A stretch of DNA of 64,000 nucleotides from Merluccius polli (GCA_030340625.1 JAOPHQ010000626.1:1-64000), one strand, 5' to 3'; shown: positions 22,828 to 35,433, numbered from the stretch's first letter. Made by a program: numbers and translations. The notes: generated by a model from the letters alone, not told the origin.

Positions 22828-23431
22828 CGTGTGGAGAGCTTGAATTTAATGATATTTGTCTCCACCATTGCCCTCATTTACAGGCTTACAATCTTTTACA
22901 TGATCACTCTGATTTATTGAACCAGATTCCCTGTATTTAAACAGATGGGTGTGCAAGGGTGTCGATTTTGCATGGCGGGAGATTAGGTTTCTTGATGCCA
23001 TTTGGGTGCTTTTAAAAAAAAAAAGAAAAAGCGTGGTGGTATATTAACAGAGGGGTGTGCTGGAGCGCTCATATCGTCTTGCTGAGCGCACGGCTGAGGC
23101 TTGATAATTAGCGGGGGCTACACCCATGCTCGTAATAATGTGAGGCTTAATTATTCTCTGAAAGGGAAATGTTGCCTTTGGGCGTCGGATGAGCCGAGCT
23201 CCAGTACTCCATCTCAGCCTAATCTAGATTCCAATAGTCTTCGGAGCCGCTTGTGTTGTATTTGTAAGCGTTTGGGATCCTGAACAACATGGGGCCTATT
23301 GAGGCTCATCTGTGGCATGATGTTCTCTCTGATAATCAATTTAACTGAAGCAATCTTGGTTGGGTTTTTTTTTTTGGGGGGGGGATGTGACAGTTTCTTA
23401 TTAACTGTAATAACGCAATGTTATTCCCTTG

Positions 23432-23433
<2 letters not shown>
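22591..23433. other. Non-coding DNA with one (GT)n tract
   Basis: A (GT)n tract lies at 22797-22832 and a T9G10 stretch at 23367-23386. The part 23085-23340 is repeat-free with TTGATAATTAGCGGGGGCTA and GAGGCTTAATTATTCTCTGA and may be a conserved non-coding element. No coding region recognised. Confidence 0.5.

Positions 23434-23497
<64 letters not shown>
23434..23497. repeat. (CT)32 microsatellite
   Basis: A pure CT tract of 64 bases. Leucine/serine and arginine/glutamate open frames over it are artefacts. Confidence 0.98.
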
Positions 23498-23502
<5 letters not shown>

Positions 23503-24103
23503 CCCTCCCCACACCACTAAAATGAACACAGCAAACACACACATGCACACAAGGACCCATGCACATGCACATGGTCCAGCTGAATATTGAGGGAAAGGTT
23601 TTTTAAACTTAAAACAAAGTTTGACATTTTTTGGAATCTCTATTTATCCCTTTGGCATTGTACCGTATCAGCATTGACGTCGAGCAAGAAAAACCTCCAT
23701 AACCTTACCAAAACTATGGCTTTGTCTTGTTTCATTGAGTCACAATGCTGAGCACTTAAAATGACATTCATGACCAGCAGCAGCTCATAGTTTAGCCTCC
23801 GTTCCTTTCAAAGCCATTGAATCTAAACCAGAAATTAACACTTATTTTCTAGGTCATCGTTTTCATCTTAGTCTCTCATCCCCAAGTCTGTAAAGCTTCC
23901 CTATTCACTCGTGTGACATCTCATGTTAGACCATTTCAAAACGCCTAGTAGCCCTCCCATATCAAGCTCCAACGGGGATGTATAGAGTGCCTAAGTCCCT
24001 CCCCTTCCGGGGGACCACCGTGGGACCTTATTCAGAAAAAATAAATGTACGGTAGTCAACGGCGAGAGAAAAATATTTTTTTTATCCCGTTTGACTTGTG
24101 CCA

Positions 24104-24552
24104 TGAATTACTAGGGCTGCCCCCTAATAGTCAACCAACCCTTAGTCGATCGACAGAGGCTTAGTCGAATACGTTTTCATTAGTGTTAGTTGTGTGCAGT
24201 TATCTGGTGTATGAATACGATTGAGACAATGTCTCCTTCCTGGTTGTTCCGACAACCTTCAGAACTGCTTTGTCCATGCCGTTAATAGGCGGCCCGCTTT
24301 GTGCGTGTGCTTATAAAAATGTATTTTAAAAGCTGATTATTACGGTATTGTATTATCTGTAAAGTAGCACAAGGTTAACAGTGTTTCTTTTATAACACTT
24401 CTCGCCCTGGAACTCAAAACACTTTCTGATGCCCCAAAAAATGTATTGAAATAATTAGATTAAAAGTGTGACGATTAGGCGACCATCGGCTTGAAATGGC
24501 GACTAAGAGTCGACGAAGAAAATCTTTAGGCGGGGGCAGCCCTATGAATTAC
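24104..24552 (+). mobile_element. hAT MITE, 433 bp, with perfect 8-bp TSD
   Basis: TGAATTAC flanks the element exactly (24104-24111 and 24545-24552). Its termini are TAGGGCTGCCCCC on the left and GGGGGCAGCCCTA on the right, followed inward by TTAGTCGATCGAC and AGTCGACGAAG variants. This is a hAT-type terminus common in fish. No transposase frame remains. It lies inside the long-TIR element and is therefore the younger insertion. Confidence 0.95.
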
Positions 24553-24649
24553 ACATATAGTATTTGTCAATTAAAAAAAAGTAGCATGTCAAGAAAGTCA
24601 GTTTTTTGTAAAACGCTTGAAGTATAAGACAATAGACGCAATTAACGCG

Positions 24650-24751
24650 ATGCCTGCGTGTTTCATACCGGGATGTAGTCACATGACCAACGGGTCTTCT
24701 TGCTCGTTCTTTCGCTTTCTGGCTGATAAAAAGACCGTCTCTCGCCGTTGA
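24650..24751 (+). pseudogene. THAP-domain N-terminus fragment
   Basis: A 33-codon frame begins MPACFIPGC and continues SCSFFRFLADKK before a stop. The initial Met-Pro, the C-x4-C pair and the SFxRF motif are hallmarks of the start of THAP zinc fingers. The second C..H pair and the conserved Trp are missing; the TGA stop after RR occupies the place where Trp would be expected. The frame runs toward the right end of the transposon and into its inverted repeat, so the layout has been rearranged or the family has an unusual end. It is too short to fold as a THAP domain. Confidence 0.6.
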
Positions 24752-25325
24752 GTACCGTACAGATTTTTTCCGAAATAAGGTCCCATGGGGGACAGCAGAA
24801 GGGGAGGGACTTAGACTCTTTATTGGAGCTCCAGTCAGCTCCAGTTATTCCTGTGGCTCATTCCTCTGGAGGTGGCGCTTCACACTCTGTGCTGTCCCTG
24901 ACAGAAAGGTGGGGGGGGATCCTCCTCAGACAACCCACCCGCCAGCCTCCCCCGCACCACCACATCCTCCTCCTCTGCCTTTAACTCCCACCTCCCCTGC
25001 TCTCCGGTCCCACCTCCCACCTCCTCCTCTGGGTGCTCATTAAACTGTGGAGGGAGAACAGGTTTGAAGCCCTCCCTCAGTCACATAAGGGGGACTCTTC
25101 CCGTGGCTCTTTGCTTCCTCCGGGGGCTATACAACACTGTGTTTGATACCACACTTCAAGCGTGCACATACCGCACACGCGCTCTCACATGCGCGCGCAA
25201 AAACATATCTAAAGGCACACATGTAAGAAATACATCTATAGGCACATACGCACACAGGCAGGTTCACTTATTTACACTTTGATCTCACTACTTTCTTTCA
25301 CTTGCACTTGCACGTTCACTTTCCA

Positions 25326-25328
<3 letters not shown>

Positions 25329-25383
<55 letters not shown>

Positions 25384-25432
25384 CTCTCACACACACACAC
25401 AGACACTCACACACAAACACACACACACTCCG
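25329..25432. repeat. (CT)n followed by (CA)n
   Basis: About 25 CT units, a short break, CT again, then interrupted CA units. A compound pyrimidine-rich microsatellite. Confidence 0.95.
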
Positions 25433-25994
25433 AGTCCATCTAGGTTACTGAAATCCAAAAAGGATTAGCCTCTACAGTACGTGCACAGCAAGAAAACATT
25501 AACAACTTGTGATTTCTATTCTGTGGCTGTCCAACTGAACTTTTCTAATTTTTTTTGAATCACTCTATCATGTGCTGATTGCTGTTTCGGTCCACTGCAC
25601 CCCGTATGGGTGGCCAGTGATTACAGATCAGTGGTGTATCAATTATGCAGCTTTTTTGCAATCTTGATGTTGGTCTACTTTAGGGTCTTCCTATGTGGCT
25701 GTGTCCTTCCTGTCATTTACCTGCGTCTTACTATAGATGCATACAACCTTTTTGCCATCTTTTTATTTATTTTCATAAATATAAAAACTCAGTATAGAAA
25801 ACCCAAGACACACTGAGACTTTAAGAAGCCTCAGTATTTTAATTTTAATATGAAATGTTTTTCTTGTAATTTGCAAGTGCTGCTCTATAATGTATTCAAA
25901 GATGTGTTATGCTTGACTTCAAGGTCTTGGTGTGAACCAGATTTTCAAATGTTTCAGAATGATTGCTTTTAGTTTTACGGAAGTGCCAAGTAAC

Positions 25995-26033
<39 letters not shown>

Positions 26034-27304
26034 GCATGCTTGCGTTGAGCTCGAGTGTTACTAGGTCCATACATGCCCAAGTTAGAATAAGTTCGCTGAA
26101 CGTTGTCAATCAAAAACGGATACATTATAGTGTTCAGATCTACATGCTTTGGCCTGGTAAGACTCTGGTTAGACAGGCAGGAGTCTTATTTTCCCCTTGA
26201 AGTCTGGTTCATTTTTCTCAGTGTGAACAGCGATTCCTATTCTGGTGGGGACCAAACAAGCACACATAAGCTGCCTGGATCTAGACTGCTTCTGTCTGTG
26301 GTGTGAACACTGTTAGTGTCAAACAAGTGGGCACAGGAAGTTATGTCAATAAATAATCGGCTCATCGATCAATACAAGAGGATGTTGTTAGCCGTTTTCA
26401 AGTTTGCGAGTTCTCTCTGAACACAGGGCCTCAGCTAAACATGGATGGATGTACCCCCCCATTGACTTAATGTTTCACAGTGACCTAATGTATCACTTAA
26501 TGCTTTATATTGACTTAATGTTTCATATTGACTTGATGTGAAAGCTTAAGAGCACAGCGAGTGTGTTGCTCACTTAACTAGACAGCAAGTGGATCTATTG
26601 ATCTATAATGTGTTCACAACGCTAGAAGCTACACCTGATGTTGTGTCATTCCCAGGGTTTCTTCCTGGGGTACAGTTCAGAATGAGCCATCGCCAACTTA
26701 ACTCTGCCTCCAGAAAAGAATTGCCTGTTGCTCCATTCAACAATAGGTTCACATTAACATCATACCGTCTAACCTCTAAGACCAAAGCAAAAGAAATGGA
26801 CTATGGAGGAGGTTGATGTATCCTTAGTGGTTTTGGAATGAGACAATGACGATTGTCAAGAAGGTATCCACTTGTAAAGGGAGGCGTCCTCCTCATGTTC
26901 ATGTTTAGTGTATCGCGAATGCTGGATGCGTTCTTGAAGTTGTGCCACACAACATGTAATAAATCGTCCTGACTGCTATTATTCATTGCATAATGGCCTC
27001 CATTCATCACGGTGAACAAGAGGTGAATTAGCTGCTGGTGCCTCACGCTTGGCTTCAAGGCTTCGCTGAAAAGAATATTTCAGTCCTTGTCACACGGGTC
27101 ATTTTCGGGGGAAGAAGAAAGACAGACTTTTTTGTCGTATAACATCTTTTTCAAAGGATACGGGGACATGTTTGTGCACGTATGCTGCCATGCACGCACA
27201 AACACACACAGAAATATACTATATATAAACTTTCCATTGGTATGCTGTACTGCAGTTTATGATTATCATATTTCTAGATAAATTGTGCTTTTCCCTCCCA
27301 TTGT

Positions 27305-27430
27305 CTTCGAGCCTCCCCAGGAAATGTTAATTGAATGAGGAATTCGTCAGGAAAGCCTCGAATTAAAGTACTTAATTATGCATCCTTCTCACATTAATCT
27401 TTCATGATTTGGGAATCAACATTTTTAATT
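27305..27430. other. Candidate conserved non-coding element
   Basis: The block is free of repeats and packed with TAAT-core strings: AATGTTAATTGAATGAGGAA, TCGAATTAAAGTACTTAATT, ATGCATCC, CACATTAATC and TTTTTAATTATTC. Such clusters of homeodomain- and POU-like sites are typical of vertebrate developmental enhancers. Conservation itself cannot be seen here, so this remains a guess. Confidence 0.3.
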
Positions 27431-27870
27431 ATTCAACAGTGCAAAATAGAAGAAAAAGTAAAATGTGGAAAATGCAGAGAGTAGAAATAAAATAATAAAT
27501 AATCCAGAATGGGAGGTTGTGACATTGAGTTGTAATGTAATGTAAAATAAAACAAACAACTGTTAAACTCTAAAATTAGCCTCTTCCTCTCACCTGCCCT
27601 TTCCTCTACTATAGACCTTCTTTTTTCACCGCTCATCTTTCCACTAATCCCTCGCCGGCTGTTCTCTTCTCTTTTCTTACCTGCCTCCCCTCCTGTCTCT
27701 AAAGTCTCCTATTTCCTCCTCTCTTCTTACACCGCCCCCTCCCCTGGAGTCATTATCAGTCAAAAAGGTGCATCTGGGATGTTGACTGGGCTTAATTACC
27801 TGATGAAAAGTTAATGTGGGGCGCAGTGACAGAATGGCCCTAAATGATGAGGAAGTGTTCAGTGACCTGG

Positions 27871-27945
27871 ACCAGCAGTTTGGCTGGTGTCCTTTAGACC
27901 AGCAGTTGGGCTGGTGTCCTTTAGACCAGCAGTTAGGCTGGTGTC
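27871..27945. repeat. 27-bp tandem repeat, about 2.8 copies
   Basis: Units of 27 bp starting ACCAGCAGTT(T/G/A)GGCTGG repeat at 27871, 27898 and 27925. Each unit contains the short inverted pair CCAGCAG/CTGG. Confidence 0.93.
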
Positions 27946-28469
27946 TGTCATTCCAGAAGGTGCCAGACATTCAAGGTGTTTCATGTCAGGGATAGCTATA
28001 GCAGTTTTCTCTTAAAAGCATCATCCTTAAAGCTTTATTCAGGTAGTGTTGGCCTTAGTGTGGTTAGCTTTCTTCTATTATGTAAACATTAAGACAAGCT
28101 GTATACAAGGCAGTATGGCCAACTAGTAAAGCAGTGTACACATTTTGATCAACTGTGCCACGCCACCTTTTTTTCCAGCCAGCAGCAGTAATTAACATGT
28201 TTAATGACCCACCATCAGGAACTGTATAAGTCGGCTGTAATTGGCTTGAGCGACCTTTCAAAATGCTTAGCATCTGACGACGGCATCGTAATGGACTGCT
28301 TTAAGACAAAGGTCTCACTGTGGCTGGAGGTCGCCCAAGTGGGTCTGCTGGGATGGCATTCGGCTTCCCAGCATGCTCTCTGGCTGCCGCTGCTTCCGCT
28401 GTAGGTCACCATAACAAAGACAGTGGACTGAGCCAGGACATGGCCCCTCTCTCTAAAGGACACACATGT

Positions 28470-28512
<43 letters not shown>

Positions 28513-30760
28513 TACAAAGTCATACAAACACACATGCACACATGAGGTGACCAAAGGCTCTCACGGGGGTCTTGGCCTGTCATCTGACGGTGCCTAACAA
28601 TAGCAGTGAGCAGATGCCCAGGTTCCCGGGCTAAACAGATGGAAGCGCCAGAGTGGCTTTGGATAAGAATCACCCTTTTCACCCATGGACTCAGCGCGGG
28701 GTTCTGGCTGTCAGGGCCTGTGCTCCTAGATAAATGAACCCAGCAGGAGGATAAACAGTAGGCATAACAAGAGTCCGGCAACAGCTTGAAAGGGAGGCAT
28801 CCGTGGAAGGAAAATCTCACCGAGGTTCTGGTGGCCCACCAAGGCTAATCTGGCCTGGACCCCGTCCTAGAAAACCAGACGAGGGGCCAGCATGTTGCCG
28901 CTAAGTTATATGGGAGGCCACTAAAAAGCGGTAGTGTGGCCCGCGCCGCACAGAAGAGGAAGAAAGTTGGACTGGAGTTGTGGCTGGAACGCACTGCGGG
29001 TGACCATGAAAAGAGACATCACCACAGCACAGCAGCACCCCATGCCCCTCTCTTGTCTGGCTTCCAACATGGTTTGGCTTCCTTGTCTGGCTGCTGTGTG
29101 GTTTGCTCTCAGTCAAATGTCCTTCTCTGCATGTGAGCCATCGCCACGCTCGCTTTGCCTCTTATCCACCCCCCCCTCTCCCTACACCCCCCAAACCCAT
29201 CATCTTAAAGTCATCATCTCCGCTCCAGCCAATGGAAAACCTTGACTCCGAGCGGAAGAAGAAAGGATTCTCTCTCTTCCCCTCCCCACCCGCTGTGTCG
29301 CTGATGCTATGCTGTGATGAAGGCTGTGTTGGCAGGCGCTGGTAATTTGAGGAAGAGGGGGTTGCTGTCTGTCTGACCCCAGGCATGACAGGAAGACCTC
29401 ATAGAGCACACACAGCGCCGAGGAGCAGGGAGGGAGGGAGGACGCTCGGGGCGTAATGGCCCTGAGTGAAGTCGAGAGGGTGCTTAGGCAGGGTAATTTA
29501 AGAGCAGGACGTACAGATGGAATCGGGGGCAGAGAGGAGACTCTGCAGGGCAGCAGTAATTAGACAGAAGGGCCCTCCTGAGTGTGGGGAAGCCCGCTCT
29601 GTGACATCAGCCCCTGGGCGGGACAAGGGGTTAAGGTGGTCTGCAGGCCGACCGTGGAGGCCTCACCCTCTAATGAAAGGACTTGTCTGAAGTGCTATGA
29701 ACAACGCTGCTCAGCATGCTGTTTGTTTTCAGAGGCAAGCAGGACGCCAGGTAGCCAAGTTCAGCGGAAATGTCTCCGTGGGCCAACAGGGGCACCGTTT
29801 TTCTTATTTCATTTTATTTTCGTTCCTCAAGGCTTTTGGACAAAGGCAGGGGTGTGTGTGTGTGTGTATGTGTGCGTGTGCGTGTGTGTTTGTGTGCGTG
29901 TGCGCACATCCAATCTAGCAATGTACGGTAATGTTCTGAGTTCACAGTGTGTGCTGATGGAGAATCAGAATACTTAGAAAATAGCTCTTGGCATTATGAG
30001 CTGTAGCTGTGGAGTTTTACAATAAACCTCCCAAGGTTCAAGAGAGTAATGTTGATAAGAATATGAAACGGGAAATGTGGAGGAACAGAACAGAAAACAA
30101 TTTCACCGCGGGATGTTAGGGGCCCATCATACCAAGCAATGATTACACACCTCTCGCTGTTCACCCCCTGGCATTTATGTATTCCAAGGTAAAGGAAAAT
30201 AAATAAATAAATGGAAAACATCAAGAAGCCAATTGAGACAAGCAAGTCGCGGCCGCCCGTTTTGGACATTAGGTGTAATGGAAGGCACGCGTCTCCTGTC
30301 CGGACAGGTTGTAAATGATGCGCTTCCCACGAACATGCCTTTCAAGTGAAATGTTTTCACACTTCACACTCCATTATGGCCGACCTGATGAGAGAAGCAC
30401 CAGGTGAGATGGGAGGGTGGGGGGGGGAGGGATGGATGCTGGATGTCAGTGTGGGAGGGGAGGTGCTGAACTCCTCCTCCTCCCAAGAGTGTGGAGCTCG
30501 GGAACAGGGAATGGGAATTCTGCCACAGCTCATTGGGAACGTCGGCCCGTTTTGGGGGAGATGAGGTAACATGACTCATTAGATACGGGCCTCTGAGCTT
30601 TCCACGTCGCACCGCATGCTAATGTTAGGAGGACATACCTGTCCTCAAGACTCCCATCACTGGTAATCACTTCTGCGGCAACAACTAGGAGTGCTAGCCC
30701 CCCCCCCCTATATAGCTCACTGGAGGTCGGGCTCAGCATTAATTGGACGCATTGTGTAAT
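27946..30760. other. Non-coding DNA
   Basis: About 2.8 kb with a (CA)20 tract and an impure (TG)n at 29853-29905. The minus-strand 201-codon frame (28215-28820) spans the CA tract and overlaps other frames. G-rich patches lie at 29425-29455 and 30413-30430. Nothing matches a known protein. Confidence 0.5.
28471..28510. repeat. (CA)20 microsatellite
   Basis: A pure CA tract of 40 bases. Confidence 0.98.
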
Positions 30761-33340
30761 GTGCTGCTCACTAACGTGTCATGCGCAACGTATGTAATAC
30801 GCTGTTGCTGTACAAAAATACATTATCCACTTTGCATATATTATTGTGCACTTTAATGGGCACATTTGGGTTCATAATGGCTACATATTTGACAGGCTTC
30901 ATTGCTTTCTTTAAATGATAATTAGGTAAAACAAAAAAAAAACTTTAATCATATACATGGCCCCAGTTGAGCTAGCAGGCTGTGATGGAGATGGAAGGAC
31001 GTGAGAGATGTTTTATTATATTATACTTATATTTATATATAATGATATATGAAACCAGGGCAGTATGACCCATAATGCCCTGGTTTCAATGAGGTTGACT
31101 ATTTCATACTTGACATTAATTGCCTTTCCATGAGGACAGAAAATCCTTCTTTTTTCCACAAAGTTAAGAGTGCTTTTAAGAGGCAGAATTTAATATTGAG
31201 GAGGCTCATAATGGCGACCATGTCATCTGGACATGAGTTGGCTAAAAGTTTTGCATTTGCAACGTTGCAGTAGCTATATTTGTAATACTCGGTTACCGGG
31301 TGCACTTTCCGACAAACAATAACGACTCCAGCGGCAAAGTCAGCACTGTTGCGACACTTGAGACAGGTTTTTATTTTTGTAATCATGCATGCATTGCACA
31401 ATAGAGTGAAAGGGCATCACAAACAACATCTGCTTGCATTACGCAGATGTTACACAAACAGCGGCAACTACGTCGTATTTAAGCCAGTTTAAGCGCTGTG
31501 TAAATGAGGATTATGGCATCGAGGTGAGGCTTCACGGGGTGAACTCGATGTGTAAACGCCATAAAACGAATGAGCGTGTGTTTGCTCTCAATGTTGACTT
31601 TTTTTTCTTCTTATTAAAGACTAATTAGATGCTTGAGGGTACATTCTGATTAAACAATGCGCCACTCACACAATTGAATGTCGTACAATAATTACGAGAG
31701 GAGTGACTGATCTTCTCTCGTGATCATAACCTAGTTCACATCATCACTCCATCTTTCTTCACCTTTCTGCATTTCCCCTTCCTGTTTCTCCATCTCAAAC
31801 CTTTCTTATTTTGAGGCCTGTATTAAGACACACTGTGAAGGGTTTGATGGCTGTCTGAAAGTAACAAGTTGTATATCAGTGTATGGTATACACTATACTG
31901 AATGTATTTGTACTTCACCTTGTTTTGGAAAGTTAAGAGTTGAGAACGTACTTTAATGTATTAACTATGCTCAACTTCATAATACAGGCGTGCTTAAGAT
32001 AGCATATACGTGCATTTCCGTTGGTCCTTTATTCCAAACAGAGGTGTCCCAGTTTTTGAACAGATTTATGGTAAGTTGTCAATCCCTAGTTGAGGTAGAA
32101 AACATTCCCTGTGGGTAAAACTCCCACACATTCCCACCACACAGACAACAGCAGCAGCAGTTAAAAGCGAGGTCCCTGAGCAGGTTGGCTCGAGCTTTGC
32201 TAGCTCTCTGCTGTTGTTGTGTTTTGGCTCTGCAGCGCACCTGCAATGATTTATCTATATGTGCTTCCAGTAGTTCCCTCCCGCCCCCCCATCTCTCCCC
32301 TCATGCTCCAGATTTATTTCTAGGGCAGTTCTGCTTAAAGATATTCAACAATAAAAAGAAAGTGAAAGTGATGGCAGTGGCACTGGCGAGCGCAATATAG
32401 TGTGTCAGTTTGAATTCACAATGCCTCAAGCACCTGGTGTGCACCTTAATCTGCTGCATTCACTGTACATCACCATACATCACCACCGTTTCATATCTTG
32501 TTTTCCCATGTGCGTAGTTCCAACAGTGACTCGATTCGGCTGAGGAATATTGATTTGTCTTAATTGAGGTGACGCCGAGGTCTCTGGGAAAATCCCACAA
32601 TCACAAGAGGAATCGTTTTGGATCCTTCCCAGCCATGGCGCTCCAGTGCCAGAAACCTGGGCCGTGTAGGTTTTTCAATGCAGAACGCATCTGTCGGGAA
32701 GGGGCCCAATTTTTCCCGGGATTTGCCTACTCATTGAGCCCCATCCCCACGGTGCCCAGATAGCATAGGAAGTTGAAGCTGCACCATTAAAAGGGAAAAC
32801 CCCTTCCCCCTCTTACCCCCATATCATGCATGTTAGGGTGCAGCACCCCACCCGCCGTGCTACATGCCGCTGAGCTCTCCTCCAGAGGTGGGTCTCGGGA
32901 GCCGGGTGGGAGTGTGTCCAATGGCATTAGCCCACAGTGGAGCTTGACTCACAGATTAGAGGAGTGGAAGTGGAACTGGGGGGGGGGGGGGTTGGGCTGG
33001 GTGGGAGGCGATACAGCGGTGGGGAAGATGGGACTCCAGACGCCTGGGGAGGGGTGGGGTCTGCTCTCATCTGGGGACCAGCGATGATGGAGGAATAATA
33101 CCAAGATGTGGGGGCTTTAGGAATCAAAGAGATAGTATTTAGGACGGGCGTGCTGGTGGAAGGAGCTCTGGGGGTAATGGATGGTTTGTGTGAAGCCTGT
33201 GTGGGAGCTGGGCCGCATCCAACGTGTGGAAAGTCCCTGGTGATGCCGTGACAGACAGATGCTTCATTAACGTTCCCTCACAAGCACAAAATCGGTCCGA
33301 TTTATAGAAGCTAATTAAGCTTCTGTGCTTACTGAGACCC
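30761..33340. other. Single-copy non-coding DNA
   Basis: AT-rich sequence with no recognised gene. A perfect 12-bp hairpin lies at 31051-31087. A G-rich stretch at 32979-32991 interrupts otherwise unremarkable sequence. Frames of 60-100 codons have no motif. Confidence 0.5.
31051..31087. repeat. Perfect 12-bp hairpin
   Basis: GAAACCAGGGCA (31051-31062) and its complement TGCCCTGGTTTC (31076-31087) flank a 13-base loop. It is not in a recognised transposon and lacks a T run that would suggest a terminator. It could be a small fold-back or chance. Confidence 0.8.
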
Positions 33341-35433
33341 TTAAAGGGCCACTGTGTGAGATTTAAACTGTTTTACTAATGTAATACTAATAGTGGTGAA
33401 ATATAATAATATTTTTTTGTGACCACCCTATTGCATTCCTAGAAAATCCTGGAGAGAGGGATCCCTCATATTTTCAAAATTCATAGTCTTGCGCTATTGA
33501 GGGTTTGGGGTGAGGAAGTGAACGTGGACAACACTTCCCATCTACATCAAGTTTCAAGCCAATAACTTGGCTTGACTTTCATATGCCATGACAAAATAAA
33601 TGTGTTAAATACATAAAAAAACACCTGACCTGGAAAGTGTTTTTTTCTTTTATTCGTCATGTTTTCATCCCTTCAGCTAATCACCAAGTAATCACTGATT
33701 GAGAAGACATGAAAGACAACATTGTAATTAGGATTTATTAATTTTTTTTCTTGTCAGCAAATTTCCTCAGGACATGTTTTTGTGATCGTGTCAACGAGTC
33801 GTACATGAGTGGGTGCACAAGACATTTTGACAACCGTCATCGTTGATGTCTTGACACTATTTAGGCATCCTTAAGCCACTAACGCTATGGCAAATCACAT
33901 CCTCAAAGGATCAATATACATGGAAATGCGTCATGTCAAGAGTGAAAGAAAGCTGTAAATGATTTAATTGAAAACACAACTTCAGTTTAAAAGGTCATTA
34001 TTGAAATCAGTTGCTGCCGTGGTGCTTTTTCATGCGCTAACCCCATAAGCAATATACCTTATAGCGAAAAAATCAGTTGACGTCATATAGTTTTTCTCCT
34101 GTTATTTTTGTTATTTTTCTATTTTCTCCGCCTTGCTCTTTGGTCCGACATTTTGACTCATTTTACCTGCAGAATATAATTTACAGTTGTGTGAACTATC
34201 CAAATGGTAAATACATAAATCCTGAAGACATGTAGGTTACACACCAATCACAGAAACACACACACACACACACACACATACACACGGATGAATGAGCCCA
34301 TCACTCTTCTCTTTGCTCATTAATAAGAGTCAGGTGTGTAAATTACCCAGCAGGGAGGTGGGGACGCTGCTTGCAGGCCAATGGCATTTTGCATTTTGGC
34401 ACGTTAAATCCATCGAGATGCAATGTAGACAGCTCTAAATGTTACTGGTCTGCATCCGGAGAAAGCTTCTCAGAGAGTCCATTAAGGATGAAGCCACATG
34501 ATGTGTGTACAAAAGAGAGAGCACAGAGGGAATGCAAAAAAGGTTTTGAGTCCTTCAATAAAGAATTACGACTGATCAACATTGATCCTTTTGGGTGACT
34601 TTGAACCACAACACATTCAGTCAACATGTGCGTAGATGTGGGGCCATGAGTTAAGGTACAGCTGTAATATTTTCTCCATCACCCCAATGATTTCTCAGTT
34701 GCCAATGTGAGACGACTGGTGCTGGTTACCTCTGCTACTGACATCGTTCTAGTGGTGCAGTCAAAACCACAGGGCGTGAGGCGGACATCGCTCAGCTTGG
34801 ACGGCGACGGGAGTTTATTTGGAACAGAAAACCTTAGTCGCCATGGCCGTGCTGGGGAACTAGTTATGGACCCTAACCTGTCTCCAAACAAGTCCTGGAA
34901 GTAGGACACCAAAGCCCGACTCAAGCCAGTTATTTACACTGCACTCAGCCAGGGAAATCATTATTATGCTAATGCATTCAAATGCAGAAGTGGGTGGGGG
35001 TGTTGAGAGTGGTCTAGTGAAGATGAGGAATTGCGGATAATTAGCGGGAAGGCATTTTGTTTGAACCCCGCCATTTCGACTTGGGGATGCGCCTTTCGAA
35101 GGTTGGGTGATAAACAAGCATCAGGAAAACACAAGGGGAAAGAGCGGGAGAGAGAGAAAGTCAGGCAGCTCTTTCATCTCAACGCCACGCAGAGATAAGG
35201 TCTGCCGAATAATCAGTTGTTGTGTGGCTAAATGTTGCGGGTAGACAGCTGTGGAATTAGCCATCTAGAGTCTGACTGTGCCCAACCCTTTCAAGCGTAA
35301 TGCAGATAAATACGGCTGTGAAGTCACTGGCTTCCAGTGGCTCCCGTTGCCCCGGGTCTGCCAGTCCAGCATCTCCCGCCTGACTGTTTCTGACTGGCGA
35401 TGAAACACCACCGTGGTTGTGGCGCTGATGATT
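33341..35433. other. Non-coding DNA
   Basis: Begins with TTAAAGGGCCACTGTGTGAG, which resembles the edge of a dispersed fish repeat, but no second end was found. A short (CA)n occurs at 34257-34285. No gene recognised. Confidence 0.45.

Larger units (their letters stand above)
23985..24818 (+). mobile_element. Long-TIR DNA transposon, interrupted by a hAT MITE
   Basis: The ends are imperfect inverted repeats of about 85-100 bp. Both read GAGT..CTAAGTCCCTCCCCTT inward, then CATGGGACCTTATT (left GTGGGACCTTATT), GTACGGTA.TCAACGGCGAG. Removing the nested hAT (24112-24544) and one 8-bp duplication leaves about 393 bp. On the right side, just inside the inverted repeat, lies a short THAP-like codon stretch. 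THAP DNA-binding domains occur in P-element and Kolobok transposases, so it may be a derivative of one of these. Target duplication is unclear (TATA left, TTTA right). Confidence 0.85.
24819..27870. other. Non-coding DNA with microsatellites
   Basis: C-rich sequence at 24940-25060 is followed by a (CT)n/(CA)n block at 25329-25432 and a (GT)n at 25998-26034. Four copies of TGACTTAATGTTTCAYA-like sequence occur at 26463-26540. The block 27305-27430 is repeat-free and rich in TTAATTGAATGAGG, AATTAAAGTACTTAATTATG and CATTAATC, suggesting a conserved regulatory element. No gene recognised. Confidence 0.5.

Noticed and set aside
28215..28820. 201-codon minus-strand frame as a gene
   Set aside because: It runs through the (CA)20 tract and overlaps other frames; the non-repetitive parts have no recognisable domain.
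33341..33700. Dispersed repeat starting TTAAAGGGCCACTGTGTGAG
   Set aside because: Only one edge looks familiar; no second terminus, tail or duplication was found, so it was not called as an element.
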